From: Ctenosaura bakeri
Taxonomy: Eukaryota; Chordata; Lepidosauria; Squamata; Iguanidae
Assembly: GCA_948474755.1 (NCBI GenBank)
Contig: CAOLHI010001814.1
Location: 1 to 64,000 of the forward strand
Length of the DNA stretch: 64,000 nucleotides
Direction: 5' to 3'
Below, one piece after another: positions 1 through 11,700 of this stretch (position 1 is its first letter; every line of letters begins with the position of its first letter). Made by a program: the position numbers and the translations under genes. Under the pieces are notes generated by a model, which was given only the letters and a program-made list of their open reading frames with translations, was not told where the DNA came from and made no database searches.

Positions 1-548
1 CTTTTAGTTCATAATTTTCACAGAAGCTCTGGAACTCCTCAATATACACAGAATCATTAAACATGGTGATGTGTGATTTGATAATGATAGGTTAGCTAAT
101 AACTTTCTCAGTTTTGTAGATTCACTGTGAAATTGGAAAGGAAGCAAGTTTATCACACCTTGATGTTGTCAATGGAAGAGCAAAAAATTATTGGGCAGAA
201 GAGGAACCTTTCTGTCAAAAGAGGCCTTAGAACTTCTCTCCCTCTTTTCTACCATAAGAAACAAATCTGGACCAGAACTTGGAAAAAGTGGCTTTGTAGA
301 TGAGAATTTTCAGGATCTCAACACAGCATACATATTGGGAATGCTGTCTTAGGTATTTTCCTATCTATAGTCCAAAAAGGAGGTGGGGATAGGACATTCT
401 ATAAGGGATCCTCAGTTACCCACTGTAATGGAGTTAAAGCCATCATGGTTTAAATTTGGGTCAGCACAGAAGGAATTTCCAAAACATAGCCAGAACAAAA
501 ATGTTTAAAATAAGTATCTGAAGGCAAGACCATTCAACCAAAGATTCA
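1..548. other. 5' flank of a further V2R copy lying before the window
   Basis: Aligns by eye with the sequences just upstream of V2R-A (from 16744), V2R-B (from 34971) and V2R-C (from about 52000): the TTTTAGTTCATA start, a pair of CTC-CC stretches near 230-250 and the AACTTGGAAAAAG segment recur in order. No coding sequence seen. Confidence 0.75.
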
Positions 549-617
549 ATGCATTTTCAGTCCCAGACGCAATGTGTAACTGCTATAATACAGCATAATG
601 TGTGGGACTGCGTAAGG

Positions 618-758
618 CAATGGCTCTCCTACCTTGGTTCTCCAGGTGTTTTGGACTTCACTTTCCAGAAGCTCCAACCAGCCTGGCCAACTATTAGGAG
701 TTCTTGGGAGCTGAAGTCCAAAATATCTGAAGGACCAGAGTTTGGAAATCTCTGGTAT
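618..758. mobile_element. Fold-back hAT-type MITE, spacer copy 1
   Basis: The two halves are inverted copies: TTTTGGACTTCA near 649-660 pairs with TGAAGTCCAAAA near 711-722, and the ends pair as TGG-CTC versus GAG-CTGGT types. The same element sits at the corresponding place in the next spacer, so it predates the duplication. Confidence 0.6.
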
Positions 759-869
759 AAGATCATGTATCTGAGTCATGTACTATGGAATGAAAGTCAC
801 TTTGATCAATCTGATATGGACTGATATGGATATGGGGGTGCCCTGGATCAATCTGATATGGATATGGGG

Positions 870-1285
870 GTGCCATGGGCATCTGCCTCATATCCTGGTC
901 ATTCACCTGAGTGGTAATGATCTGGAGGAAGACTCTTACTATCCAAGCGATAAAAGACATGGGGTTTATTCAGACTTATTGGACAGGGGTGGCCATTATG
1001 TGCTCAGCCATTGTCCTGGAGCCTATGTAACCAGGGGAGGGGGCTTCTCCTTACATAGATACTGCCCAACATAGAGTCAATCGAGAGATTCACTGTGCTG
1101 TGCCTAAAGGCTTAGACTATTTCCTGGTACGTCTCGAGATTGTCTATCAAAGGCCTGAGCTTTACAGAATAGCTGGGGTACCCTTTCCAGAAGCAGGGAA
1201 CCAGATATTGCTGGGGGATTGGCACCAGGAGGTGAGGTCCTTGTTGGCTTATCTGGTGGGGAAAGAGTCTAAGCAGACATAGATT
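870..1285 (+). mobile_element. Relic of a DIRS/Ngaro-like retrotransposon, hydrolase end only
   Basis: Translates to GHLPHILVIHLSGNDLEE and later AGVPFPEAGNQILLGDW, the pattern of the SGNH-hydrolase C-terminal part carried by some DIRS/Ngaro elements. A stretch of unrelated sequence separates the two motifs. The corresponding position in the next spacer (19880-20770) also keeps the recombinase part. Non-functional. Confidence 0.5.
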
Positions 1286-1289
1286 TTTT

Positions 1290-3245
1290 ATCCATTGCAA
1301 ATATTGGGGAAGAAAGTAGGAGTTTGATGAAAACTTATGCAACCCATTTGATTAAGGGTAGGTCTCTGAAACTGCTCCTATATGTCATGAGATTCGAGGT
1401 GGTTGAGTAGGGCAGATCTCCTTAGGGCTGGCCTGGGGGTTTTCTCCTTACTAGAAGTTCTAAGACTTGGAAGTAGGTCCTTGCCCAGCTTTTGGATTCT
1501 CCTTGGGGTTCAGGCTTTTTATCCAGGAGAAGCTGGGGAGGATGTCTGGCAGAGACCACTTGCCCAGTTGCTCCTACACTAGGTTGCCAACCCCTTTTGA
1601 GCATACCAGGGGATAAACTTAAATAGTGATGGCTTAAATAAGGTGTCACTTGTGTCCGCAAGTTACATGATATGATGGTAGAGAGGGATAGAGACCTTCA
1701 GAAATGTCATAGGTATTGTCTTGAAAGACTGATCACTCATCTCTTCTTCATTTCCTAATCCTAATTCGATTATGTTTAGGGCATATAGGTGATAACTATC
1801 CAGCCATGAAGTCCTCACCAACGCCGTGTGACTCATTCATTATGGCTATGGTTGTTATCAAGAAACATTGGGACAGAGGTGCTGTGGTAAGTAGGTAACC
1901 ACCAGGATCACTATATAAAAATGTGGGGTCTTTTAATTATTTGAATCATTATGAACAAGACTATAAACTTAGACGGCTTGGGGCTCAGCTTACAATGATT
2001 TGCAATGAATTGGACCTCTTTAATCATCCAAAGTATGACTTTAACCATCAGTCCATTTCTCATAATCTTCTGTTTAGGATTATTTTACACTGTTAATTTT
2101 GTATGACTTTAAAGATTTAATGAAAATTGACAAGAGATTATATATCAAACTGCCCTCACAGAAGAAACTACACTAACCCTTTCTTCCTCAAATGGGCAGA
2201 GTCCAAGTCAATTTAACAAAAAGACATGCCAAGCTGATTGATGCAATAGTTGCACAAAAAGGGGCATTTTAATGAGTAAATACTTGCCAGTTTCTTTGTA
2301 CAAGCCAAGAGATGTTCTTTATTATAAAACTGCCTGGCAACCTCTGAGCAGGAAAACAATGGGACAAACTACTTCACTACTGGATAGGAGAAATCTTTTC
2401 CCATACAAAACGAATGTTTAAATTGGAAGAGAATAATTCCAACCCAGTCTAAATACCAGTGAAATGCAATGCTGACCCTTGAGGAAATGGAAGATAACCC
2501 AGAGGTGAGGGGTGAAGCTTCCCTTTCTGCTCACATATTCAGTATCATGTCACTATACTATTCCATGTGATGGTGCTGGTTCTGTCCTTCTCCATCAGTA
2601 CATGGAAACAATGGCCCTATTCTACATCATTTAACTGATGACACAGAATAGCAGATGTTTCTTCCCAACTTACAAACCATAGTTTAATTGTGATTAACGG
2701 TTATGCCAGTATTATTTTGCTATTTTGCTATTTTGATGGGATGTATTTAAAGTTTTTCAGCCCAATGATGTGGAGAAGTGGATCTGAGGTCTGAGATCTA
2801 CTGTGTGCCTAATAGAATTTGCTCATTTTTACGGTATTCTAATCGAAGTTTGAATTTCACTGAACAAGTTATTTATGTTGCAGAGCAAAGCTTAGAATGA
2901 AGTTATCTGTTGGTTTGTGATACAGTTCATATGGCAATCAAAGAGTGACAGACAGATTTTCATAGACTTTCCTTTAAGGACTAGTCAGTCCTTCAAAGAT
3001 TCTGCCAACATGAAAAGGAGTGCTTTGAGATTTCTCAGTGATCTGTCCTTGTGGATGAATCCTGTGAAGCTGTTGACCTTTTCCATGACGCACTTAGTCT
3101 GGGAAAGTAGAAAGAAGATAGGGAGATAGTGCAGGAGATATGACCTAAACAATATTCTGTTGTCTAAGGGGAGCCGTAGTGAGGAACTGAGACACGATGA
3201 ACCAGGACCCAAATTTAGAATGGTTCAAATTCAGCTCACAATGGT
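1290..3245. other. Spacer without genes, paralogous to 20800-22960 and in part to 40380-41200
   Basis: Long stretches match the next spacers in order, for example AAGTGGATCTGAGGTCTGAG at 2776 and its near copy at 22741, and the ACTGAGACACGATGAACCAG stretch near 3186 with a match near 41105. No gene recognised. The 1290-1650 part may be the non-coding end of the DIRS-like relic. Confidence 0.6.
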
Positions 3246-3248
3246 AAG

Positions 3249-3640
3249 ATGGTTCCAAAGTTGTGGGGAGGGGAGGGTATGGGATGGATAGATGGGGAGG
3301 GAAGGCACATCCTTGGCTTTATTCCTCACACCTGGGCAAAAGGGAAGGGTATGAGAGACGGGGGTCACAGGGAGGGAACACACACCTGTGTCTTTCTTCC
3401 CCACACCCAGGCAAAAGGGAAAGGTATGGAAGGAGGGAGCACATGGCCAAAAGATAAGGGAATTGGAGCAGGGAGTCTGTGGAGGTAATTGGAGGGGGAG
3501 CATGGCAAGGGAAGGAATATGTGTGCATTTCCTTGTTTGCTCGGTTGGGCAGGAGAGGGGGAGATATTTGTGGTTTTCATCTTTGCAATTGTCCTATGCC
3601 TTGAGAACCCTTCAGAAAGTGAAGTGGCCACTATAACAAG
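3249..3640. repeat. Purine-rich imperfect tandem repeats
   Basis: A G/A-rich stretch with two diverged units containing GGCAAAAGGGAAGGGTATG (about 3336-3354 and 3411-3429). Overlapping open frames here are low-complexity and not genes. Confidence 0.6.
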
Positions 3641-3784
3641 TTTGGTTCTCTCCTAAACTAAAATACTGTAATATCTTCATGCTTACAATGTTGTAATATA
3701 ATGTATTTTATCAATTAATCAAAACCTCTTACTGATTCTCTTCCCCCAGTTTTCTTTTAAAACAGTGCAACCTTTTCTTCTGCT

Positions 3785-4400
3785 TTTTATATTCAGTAAG
3801 AGAAGCATCCCTCACTAACGTCGTCAATCTATCCATCTTTCCATGTCCTTAATTCCATAAACCACTCCTCTTGAGATGGAGTCACCGACTCTTTCCACTG
3901 CTGAGCACACAATGTTCTCACCTACACTATCATGTACTTTTCCACAATTCTTATCCATCTGATCGCTAATCAATCCCAACAAAAACAATTCTGGTCTCAG
4001 TTGAATATTGATCTTCAAAATGTTCTCCATCAACTGATGTAACATCAACCAGAATTTCTTTGCTATATCACAAGGCCACCACATCTGAATATAAGTCCAT
4101 TCAGTTTGCTTATATGTCCAATGCTTGTTTGAGGAAGCTTTATACATTTTACAAGGTTTTTCAAGATTTACCTACCACCTATACATATACTCTTGCAAAA
4201 AATTTCTTTGAAATCATAACTTAAAGTAAATTTCAAAGCTTTTGTCCAGATCTTTTCCCATTGATCCAACTGGATTGTATGGCCCACATTTGGGCCCCAT
4301 TTAATCATACTTATGAAAACTTGTTCTTCCTCTAATTCCAATATTAACAACATTGTATACATGCTATACTTAGAGTGTGAAATAAAATCCACCCCTTCAA
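3785..4400 (-). mobile_element. L1 LINE fragment, ORF2 C-terminal region
   Basis: Minus-strand frames give YIQMWWPCDIAKKFWLMLH, KINIQLRPELFLLGLI and, upstream, WGPNVGHTIQLDQWEKIW, all typical of the C-terminal part of L1 ORF2. A related fragment lies at the matching place in the next spacer (22970-23480). Frameshifted. The flanking AT-rich sequence to about 5040 shows no gene. Confidence 0.75.
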
Positions 4401-5059
4401 CTGCATAAGACTGCAGCCTTCAAAATACGGATATTTTCATGCTGTCTGTCACATATTGATCTTCTTTTTCAATCTTTGTAATTAATTTTCCTTTCCTTTC
4501 CTGTCTCAATGTGTGACAAAGCCACCTCCCAGATGGACTTGCAAATTCAAAATCTTTTGTTTAAGAGACAATAATTTAGTGTTCATTTCTTCAACTGAAA
4601 ACAGTAAAAACTATTTTTGAACAACTGTAAGCATATCTTGACCCTCTGTCAAAATGTTCCTTCAATTTCTTCTTTAAAACTTGTTATCTCATACTCTAAT
4701 TTGGATTTTTTCCCTTCTCTTTCCTTTTTCAATCAGGATCTGTATTTTATAAATTATCCTCTCATGTAAACTTTACTTGGATCCCAAACTGCTCTAGGAT
4801 CTATACCCTTATTAAAATTTAGTTCAAAACATTCTTTCAAATCTATGTCACATTTTTTTAAAACTTCCATTTTGAGAATTACACACTGATTGGAATACTC
4901 AATGGAACTTGACTTGTATTATGGAAGTTATTGTAATTGTTATAATTTACAAAGATATTGTAATGAGATCTGATCTGATCTGATAAGTTTTTTTTTTTTT
5001 TTGGCTCAGTGTCCATCTCTACACTAAATGAACCATATGCATTGAAATCCAAAACATAT

Positions 5060-6686
5060 GGGAGGAAGAATTAGTAAAAAAAAAAATTCAGGATTGGGAA
5101 AAATTTCAAATTACTGTCATTTAAAAAGACTTCTCCGTACCGATGAAAGAGAATTATTATAAATTGGTTTGGAGATGGTACCAAACACCAGTAAGGTTAA
5201 ATCACATAGATAAGAATTATTCAAGGTTGTGTTGGAGGGGTTGTCAAGAAATTGGTACTTATATTCATATGTGGTGCAGTTGTGAATGTGTACAGAAATT
5301 TTGGCAAATGGTGTTTCAAGAGATAAAAGACGTAAAAGAAATTGATTTAGAAATATGTCCTGATATAGCATTGTTATCTATATATAATAAGGTTAATTGT
5401 ACCCAGGCAACGAAGGATCTAATTACAAACCTATTAATTGCAGCAAGGATAATCATATCAAGAAAAGGGAAAATTCAAGGAGATTTCCAAATAGAAGATT
5501 GATATAGAGAAGTGTGGAAAATTGCGATTAACACACTTAATGTCTGGAATTAAGGTCAAAAAAGGAATAAAGAAATGGTGTGATTTTGATGCAATATGGA
5601 AGATATTTGTGGAAAAGGTGTTAGCAAAAGAGGAAGGTGTCACACCTCCACAAGAAGATTTACAATTTTGGAAGGTGGAGTAATCTGAAGTATAATTGGC
5701 TCTGGCGATGGGGTACCCTTAGTTATAGTAATAGGTTAAATATAGTTTGAGAAGGATAGAAATAAGAATGAAATTACTAATAGTACATTTTAAAAATGTT
5801 AATTATGGGAATAATTCATAACAATCAGTATAATTAGAATGAGATCTAAATCAGTGGTCACCAACCTTTCGGACTTCATGGACCACTAAACTCACAATTT
5901 TGAATCCCGCGGACCACTAACATGAATTTTTTAAAAAAGGTATAAGCATCTATAAAATAATGATCATAAAAGTTCCATTTTATTAATATGAAATGCACTT
6001 GTTTAGTTATAACAAAATTATTATTTACAAGGAACTTAAATCATCAAGTAGATATTACAGAGATAAATCAAAATACCAATTGATTCATAGTCTGATATTT
6101 ACAGACACCTCTCAGTTTATCAAGCAGTACTATAAAGATAAATCTAAATGTCAGTTCGTTCAGTAGTCACTATGTCAATTCATTCAAAATATCTATCCTA
6201 ATGATATAGTTCACGTTTAGTGAGCTTTCTTGGCAAGATTTCTTTGAAGGGGGTTTGCTAGTGTCTGCCTCTGAGGCTAAGAGAGAGTGACTTGCCCAAG
6301 GTCACCCAGTGCTCTGTTCCGGATTGACGTGGATCATCAGGGGGAGTGTGCCAGTCCAGTGATTAACAGACTGCCCCGTTCCCCCCCCCAAAAAAAGTGC
6401 AAAAAAGTCCTCATCCTCCTTGTGGGTCGTGGACCACCAAAATCTTTTTGTGGAGCACCAGTGGTCCACGGACCACTAGTTGGTGACTGCTGGTCTAGAT
6501 ATATATAATAAAAATAAATAATCAGTATGGTTTATAATATGTTGAATAAGCAATATTATGTAAATAGAGTTGGAGAGAAATAGAAATGTAAGCATCCTTT
6601 CCTTACACTTTTTTCACTTTTAAGTTTGTCACATTATGTTTTGTTTTTTAAATTTTCTAATAACAACAGCAACAACAACAACAACA
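5060..6686 (+). mobile_element. 5'-truncated L1 LINE with 16-bp target-site duplication
   Basis: Flanked by perfect copies of GAAATCCAAAACATAT at 5044-5059 and 6687-6702. Encodes the L1 ORF2 C-terminus (WRWYQTPVRLNHIDKNY, TYIHMWCSCECVQKFWQMV) and ends in a CAA-rich tail. A hAT element is nested inside at 5852-6492. The target sequence continues as CTATTCTAGGAAAAGCA, whose counterpart in the next spacer is near 24430. Confidence 0.85.
5852..6492. mobile_element. Non-autonomous hAT transposon nested in the L1
   Basis: Starts CAGTGGTCACCAAC and ends with the inverse GTTGGTGACTGCTG; flanked by 8-bp ATCTAAAT (5844-5851) and GTCTAGAT (6493-6500), matching at 6 of 8 bases. An 8-bp duplication and CAGTGGT ends are hAT hallmarks. 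The interior includes a MIR-like SINE piece around 6240-6310. Confidence 0.75.
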
Positions 6687-6799
6687 GAAATCCAAAACAT
6701 ATCTATTCTAGGAAAAGCATTGTGATGATGGGGGGAACATAGGGGGAACATAGTCTCTTGGACTAGAATACAGATATATTCAGCCATCCATTAACCCAA

Positions 6800-7780
6800 A
6801 ATGTTCCATATATTTGAGGAAAGTTTTAGGCACCCTCTTTGGGATTCTCTTAATCTCTTTTCCTGAACTTTTCTCCAAATCAGGATCCACCACTGCATCC
6901 CAATATCCTATGAAAATCAGAATCTGTAACTCAATATCGGATGTCTTTTATATATTTTATTATATTACTTTCTTATACAGTCATATTCTTACATCTTGAA
7001 GTTACTTTATAATTTAATATTATCTACCAATAGTCTACTTTTTCACTGTTTTAAGGAAAATCTCTTGCTCTTTCCATACGCCTTGTGGTATATTTTGTGT
7101 ATGTGTAATAAACAATCAAGCCCTCTGAGGCTATCCAATGGAATAGACTTGTTCTTTTTCCCAAACAACTTCTATCTGATCTTTGCACTGTCCACATTTT
7201 TAAAGCATCGTTTCTGGAACTTCTTGAAATATAGTAATTTCATTTCTTTACTCTAAGACTTTCTTGAAATGTGCATTCAAAATTTCATTTCTGATATGGT
7301 TTTGCATAAATGATACCATCACATCTCGTAGAAAATTTTTATTATCTTCGGAAGAAGAATTTTGCTTGCTAATTCTTTCAGTCTAATAATTCAGATTTTC
7401 AAGTGAAATATTTGTCAACTGTGCCATGGCTTCTTAAACTGTCTGCTGTAAATCTTCCAGCTGATCTGAAATATCTCTCAAATTGAGCTGCTTCTCTTTA
7501 AGTTTAGGTTCCATCAACATGAGACTATGGTCATTTTGACACTATACTGTTATAAGAATTCAGATTTTCCAGTGAACTATTTGTCAACTCTGTCATGGCT
7601 TCAAAACCTGTCTGCTTTAAATATCCCAGCTGTTCTGAAACTGCACTGAGCTGAGTGAGCTGCTTCTCTTTAAGTTTAAATTTAAATTCTATCAACATGA
7701 GACTATCTTGTATCCTTTCTAAATTTTGTTATAAGATGAGTCCTTTTGGAATTATGAAATATGTCTTTTTCCTTCTTTAT
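6800..7780 (-). mobile_element. L1 ORF1-like remnant downstream of V2R-A, with internal tandem duplication
   Basis: On the minus strand a coiled-coil-like frame is visible (KEKQLNLRDISDQLEDLQQ around 7400-7480), resembling an L1 ORF1 N-terminus. The paralogous spacer has the same sequence at 24760-25500. Here about 165 bp is present twice (7382-7545 and 7558-7723). No intact ORF. Confidence 0.45.
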
Positions 7781-7854
7781 CAGTAGAAATTGTTACGGTT
7801 TTTATAGATGGAGAGTTGATGTCATAAATAATTTCATACATCTCAGTTCTTTAA

Positions 7855-8753
7855 CTATTTTATTCTTTTTAGCTGGTCTCTTCTGTTAAGATCAGGTCTC
7901 AGCAAAATGATATAACATTTAGGAGAAAAGATACAGACAAGCAAGCCACCACTGGAAGCCAAGATGGAGAAGACCTCCACAGCCACCATGAATTTCCCTT
8001 TGGTACTGAGATATGTTGGAACAAAGCACAGCCAAACACAGCAGAACATTAGCATGCTGAAAGTGATAAACTTGGCTTCATTAAAACTGCTGGGTAAGTT
8101 CCTAGCTAAAAAAGCCACCATGAAACCAATAGTGGCCAGGAAACCCAGGAAACCGAAAACACAGTAAAACATGATAGGGGAACCTTCATTACACTCCAAT
8201 ACAATTTCTTCAGCCATTGAATGCATATCAAAATGTGGAAATGGAGGAGAGATGGCCAGCCAGACACTGCAAATTGTAGCTTGTATGATGGAGCAAGAAA
8301 GAACAATCGAGTTAGACAGCCCTCTTCCCACCCATTTTGTAATCCTGGAGCCTGGTTTGGTAGCCATGAAAGCTACAACTACAAGGGTGGTTTTGGCCAA
8401 TATGGAAGAAATGGCCACTGAGAAGATCATGGCAACGGCTGTTTGTCGAAGGAGGCATGTCACCTTCTTAGGCTGATCAATAAAGAGGAAAATGCATAGA
8501 AAAGAAAGAAGAAGGGAGATGAGGAACATGAAGGTCAGGTTTTGGTTGTTAGCTTTTACTATGGGAGTGTCTTTGTGTTTCCTGAAGATCCAAAGCACCA
8601 AAGCTGTGATAGAGGAAAGACTAAGAGCAACGGTAGCCAAACTGATCCCCAAGGGTTCTTCATAAGTCAGATAGCTGATGTCTTTGGGAATGCAGGCATC
8701 CTGATTCTTGTTTGGATAATGGTCTTCTGAACAAGGGTAACAATCATCCATAT
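7855..8753 (-). CDS. V2R-A exon 6 (seven-transmembrane domain)
   Basis: 899 bp, residues 567-865, ending with stop TAG at 7857-7855. Starts [17 protein letters not shown] (last linker cysteines), then TM1 from [13 protein letters not shown], the [14 protein letters not shown] loop, [38 protein letters not shown] and [12 protein letters not shown]. The tail is short (DQLKRIK). There is no internal stop or frameshift. At [10 protein letters not shown] it shares derived residues with V2R-B. Confidence 0.95.
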
Positions 8754-11700
8754 CTGAAAAAAAATAAAGCAGGCATATATTCCAGTCATGAGCTTAAGGT
8801 TAAACAAACATAGTTCACTGTTAAGAAAATATTCAGTACTCAACTATGTTGTCTGTCCAAGTTGAGGCCACCTTCAGCTATAATTCCAGGCAATGGAAGT
8901 CTTTAGCTCAAAGTGAAGGAGGAAAGTTCATCTCCATGAGTAAAAGTGTGAACTCTCTTGGGAGATGAACAACAAAGAATTGGTATCACTTGATCTAATA
9001 GTGTGAAGTCTGGCTGTCTCAGTATGCTCAGTAGGCATCATGAAGATTTTCTCATTTTCCCCAACATATTTTGCTTTAGATATGTGCCTTTGCCTTTTCC
9101 TCTTCCTGAGGTTAATTTTAGTGGTCGTAACAGGCCACCCTGGCTGCTTGAAAGGAAAGATCCAACCCACCCAAAACAATAAATCTACAATATTGATGTT
9201 CTCCAGTTCTGTTCATTTTAAATGAATGCAGAAAAGACATTTGCAAGACATATACCAATATTCTCTGTAATCAATATAAACAACAACAAACAGTCTGCCT
9301 CAGTCTGAGGAGATATTCCCCACACCAGTTTCCTGTAGGAGGATAAAGGGATGAATCAAATCATGATACCCATCTCTGTAGCTGTCCTTGTTAAACATGG
9401 AAAAACCTTTCCTCTGCCTCTTTCACCAGGATATGTAATGCTACATGGGAGAACAGGTGTTCCTCTGTGATGATATTACACAGCATCATCTTATGCTGTT
9501 TTTCCAAACAATTATATGAAGTATGGAAACTTCCAATCTGTCAATTGCAGAACATTCTAGATATCATTTGTGAATAACAGAAAAGACATTTCCTACCCAT
9601 TTGGTCTGAAATCTTCCCTTCTGGACATGGAAGGCAATCATAGCAGCAAGTGGGCTCTCCTTCCTTCTTGGCCTTTCTATAGCCTAAATGACAATTTTCA
9701 TTACACTGAGAAAGAGGATGTGTCTGTTCAAAAATGAAGGGAAGATACAAAATCAAAGGTTTGCATGAGAGAACCTTTATGTAATACCTATCTATGCTGC
9801 TTGTAGTAATGGAACCTCTGACTCCAAAAACATTGCCCTTAAGCTCAGAAGTGTAGATAAACTAAGTGTCTTCAAGTTTAGTCCAGGTTCTTCTGAATTT
9901 AGAACACATTGAAATTAACCAAAGAATCATTTACTTTGCTTTCAATCACTACCGTTGCTACCCAATCCTCTCCAATTGGTCATATAATAAATATACTTCT
10001 TTTCAAGTGGGACTCTCATTAGCAGAGGGTGAGATTCTGGATTAAGTTTACAAAACAGTCAAATAATGTTGACTGGAGGTGTTGTGTAGCATGAAAGATT
10101 GTTGACTAAGAGTGCTTGCTACTTTAGGATCACATTGGTAGGTTCCCAGTCACTGAAGTAAAAGCTGCTTCTGGAAGCCACATAGCCTAATGCAGTGTAC
10201 ATGGATCCCTGCGGACTCTCTTGTCACATCTAGTTTCTATAATAGTTTCTTCAGTATAGAAGTTGGTTTAGTGTGGTTGAATTTTCCTGGGGAGGGGGTC
10301 AACACTGAACAAAATCTAGATACAACCTCTATGAACCTTACCTCTTTAAACCTACTGGGCCAAATAATGGCACTCTCATTAATGGTGAACCGCTTCTCTG
10401 GGGGAGCCTGTGGGTCAACCTTGCCAATTTTGACTCTAAGAAAGGATCTGTTAGGCAATACAACCCAGTTGACGATATCAAATCCAGCAACTAATTCCCC
10501 ATTTTGGTTGAAGGAAACTTCTTCCATGGCACTGTTGTTAAATGAAACACTTTTCAAAAAGTGGTGAAGCTAAACGAGTGGGGGGAAATACTCTCTGTGA
10601 ATCTGATAAATAGGATAAATAGGATATAATCTCATCTGAAGAATAGTCAACATGTGGGGGGACAGTGCACGAAAGTTTTCCATGAACACCCCTGACCACG
10701 ACACTCTTTCAGTTCTTGTCCATTTATGACAGTTGTTGACAAGTGCATGGGAAATTTCCCTATTCTCCTCCACATGCCACATCCCATTCCAGAGCAAGCT
10801 CAAATATATCCATCTTCTCTCTAAAGCCCCATCTAAGACCACAACCAAAAGTGATGCTATCTCACTTCTTGTTGCCAGATTGAGTAGGAATATAGTGGTA
10901 AATAGAGATATTTGGGGGTTTGGAGGACTTTGGGAGGTTTTTTTGTGGATTTCAAGGGATAGTACAGCATTTTCCACTTATTCTTGAGATATCTGGGCAG
11001 TTTTCAGGCAAATATTGCCTAAATATTTGATACCAATTGCCTAAATATAGACGTTCTATCTTTCAAAAAAGAAAATTTGGATCATCTTTTTTTTTTTTGG
11101 ACATTTGGGGTACCTCAGGGCTTCAAACGGGTAGTCCAAGGCCACATTCAATCTGCAACTTCATTTTTCTGCTACTGGCAATTTAGGGAAATGTTAAAAA
11201 ATCTTTGAAAGCTTTTCAGCTTTCAGTGGCTATTTCTCAATTAGAACTTGTTTGTACTTTCTGCACTGGAAGGTTTTTCAGTAGAGTGGGCTCCAGTTAA
11301 AGAAGCCAAGGGTGAATTTAATGCAGAATAAGTTCCAAACTGCAGCATTTTCTGCACAGAAAAAAAGATATTTACTGGGAAAAAAAGTAAAAAAAAAAGA
11401 AGTTCTCTTTTCTAAACAAACATATTTGAATTTTGGGTACACTTGCATTGAGCATTGTCATCAGTGCAGGATTTTTCTTGTCAGGTTTTCTGGACACTTG
11501 TGGAACATCTTTAACAAGCATTTTTTTTGAATATTTTGAATTCTGTTTCCATCCCTTTCTCTTGTGGCAGCTGAACATAATGAGTGTTGTTCTGTCTCTT
11601 TTTCTTTCTGCTCTGGATACCTGGGGGGAGGGATTTTTATATACCCAGAACCCACTATATCTGTGAGAACCCTTCTTTCACTAACACACTCAGGTAATTA

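Noticed and set aside
3249..3640. Possible short coding repeats
   Set aside because: Both strands are open through the same purine-rich repeat; periodicity comes from the repeat, not from codons.
7964..8730. Plus-strand open frames opposite V2R-A exon 6 (and the like at 25951-26762 and 44007-44758)
   Set aside because: They are antisense shadows of the conserved receptor exons and recur only because the exons are paralogous.
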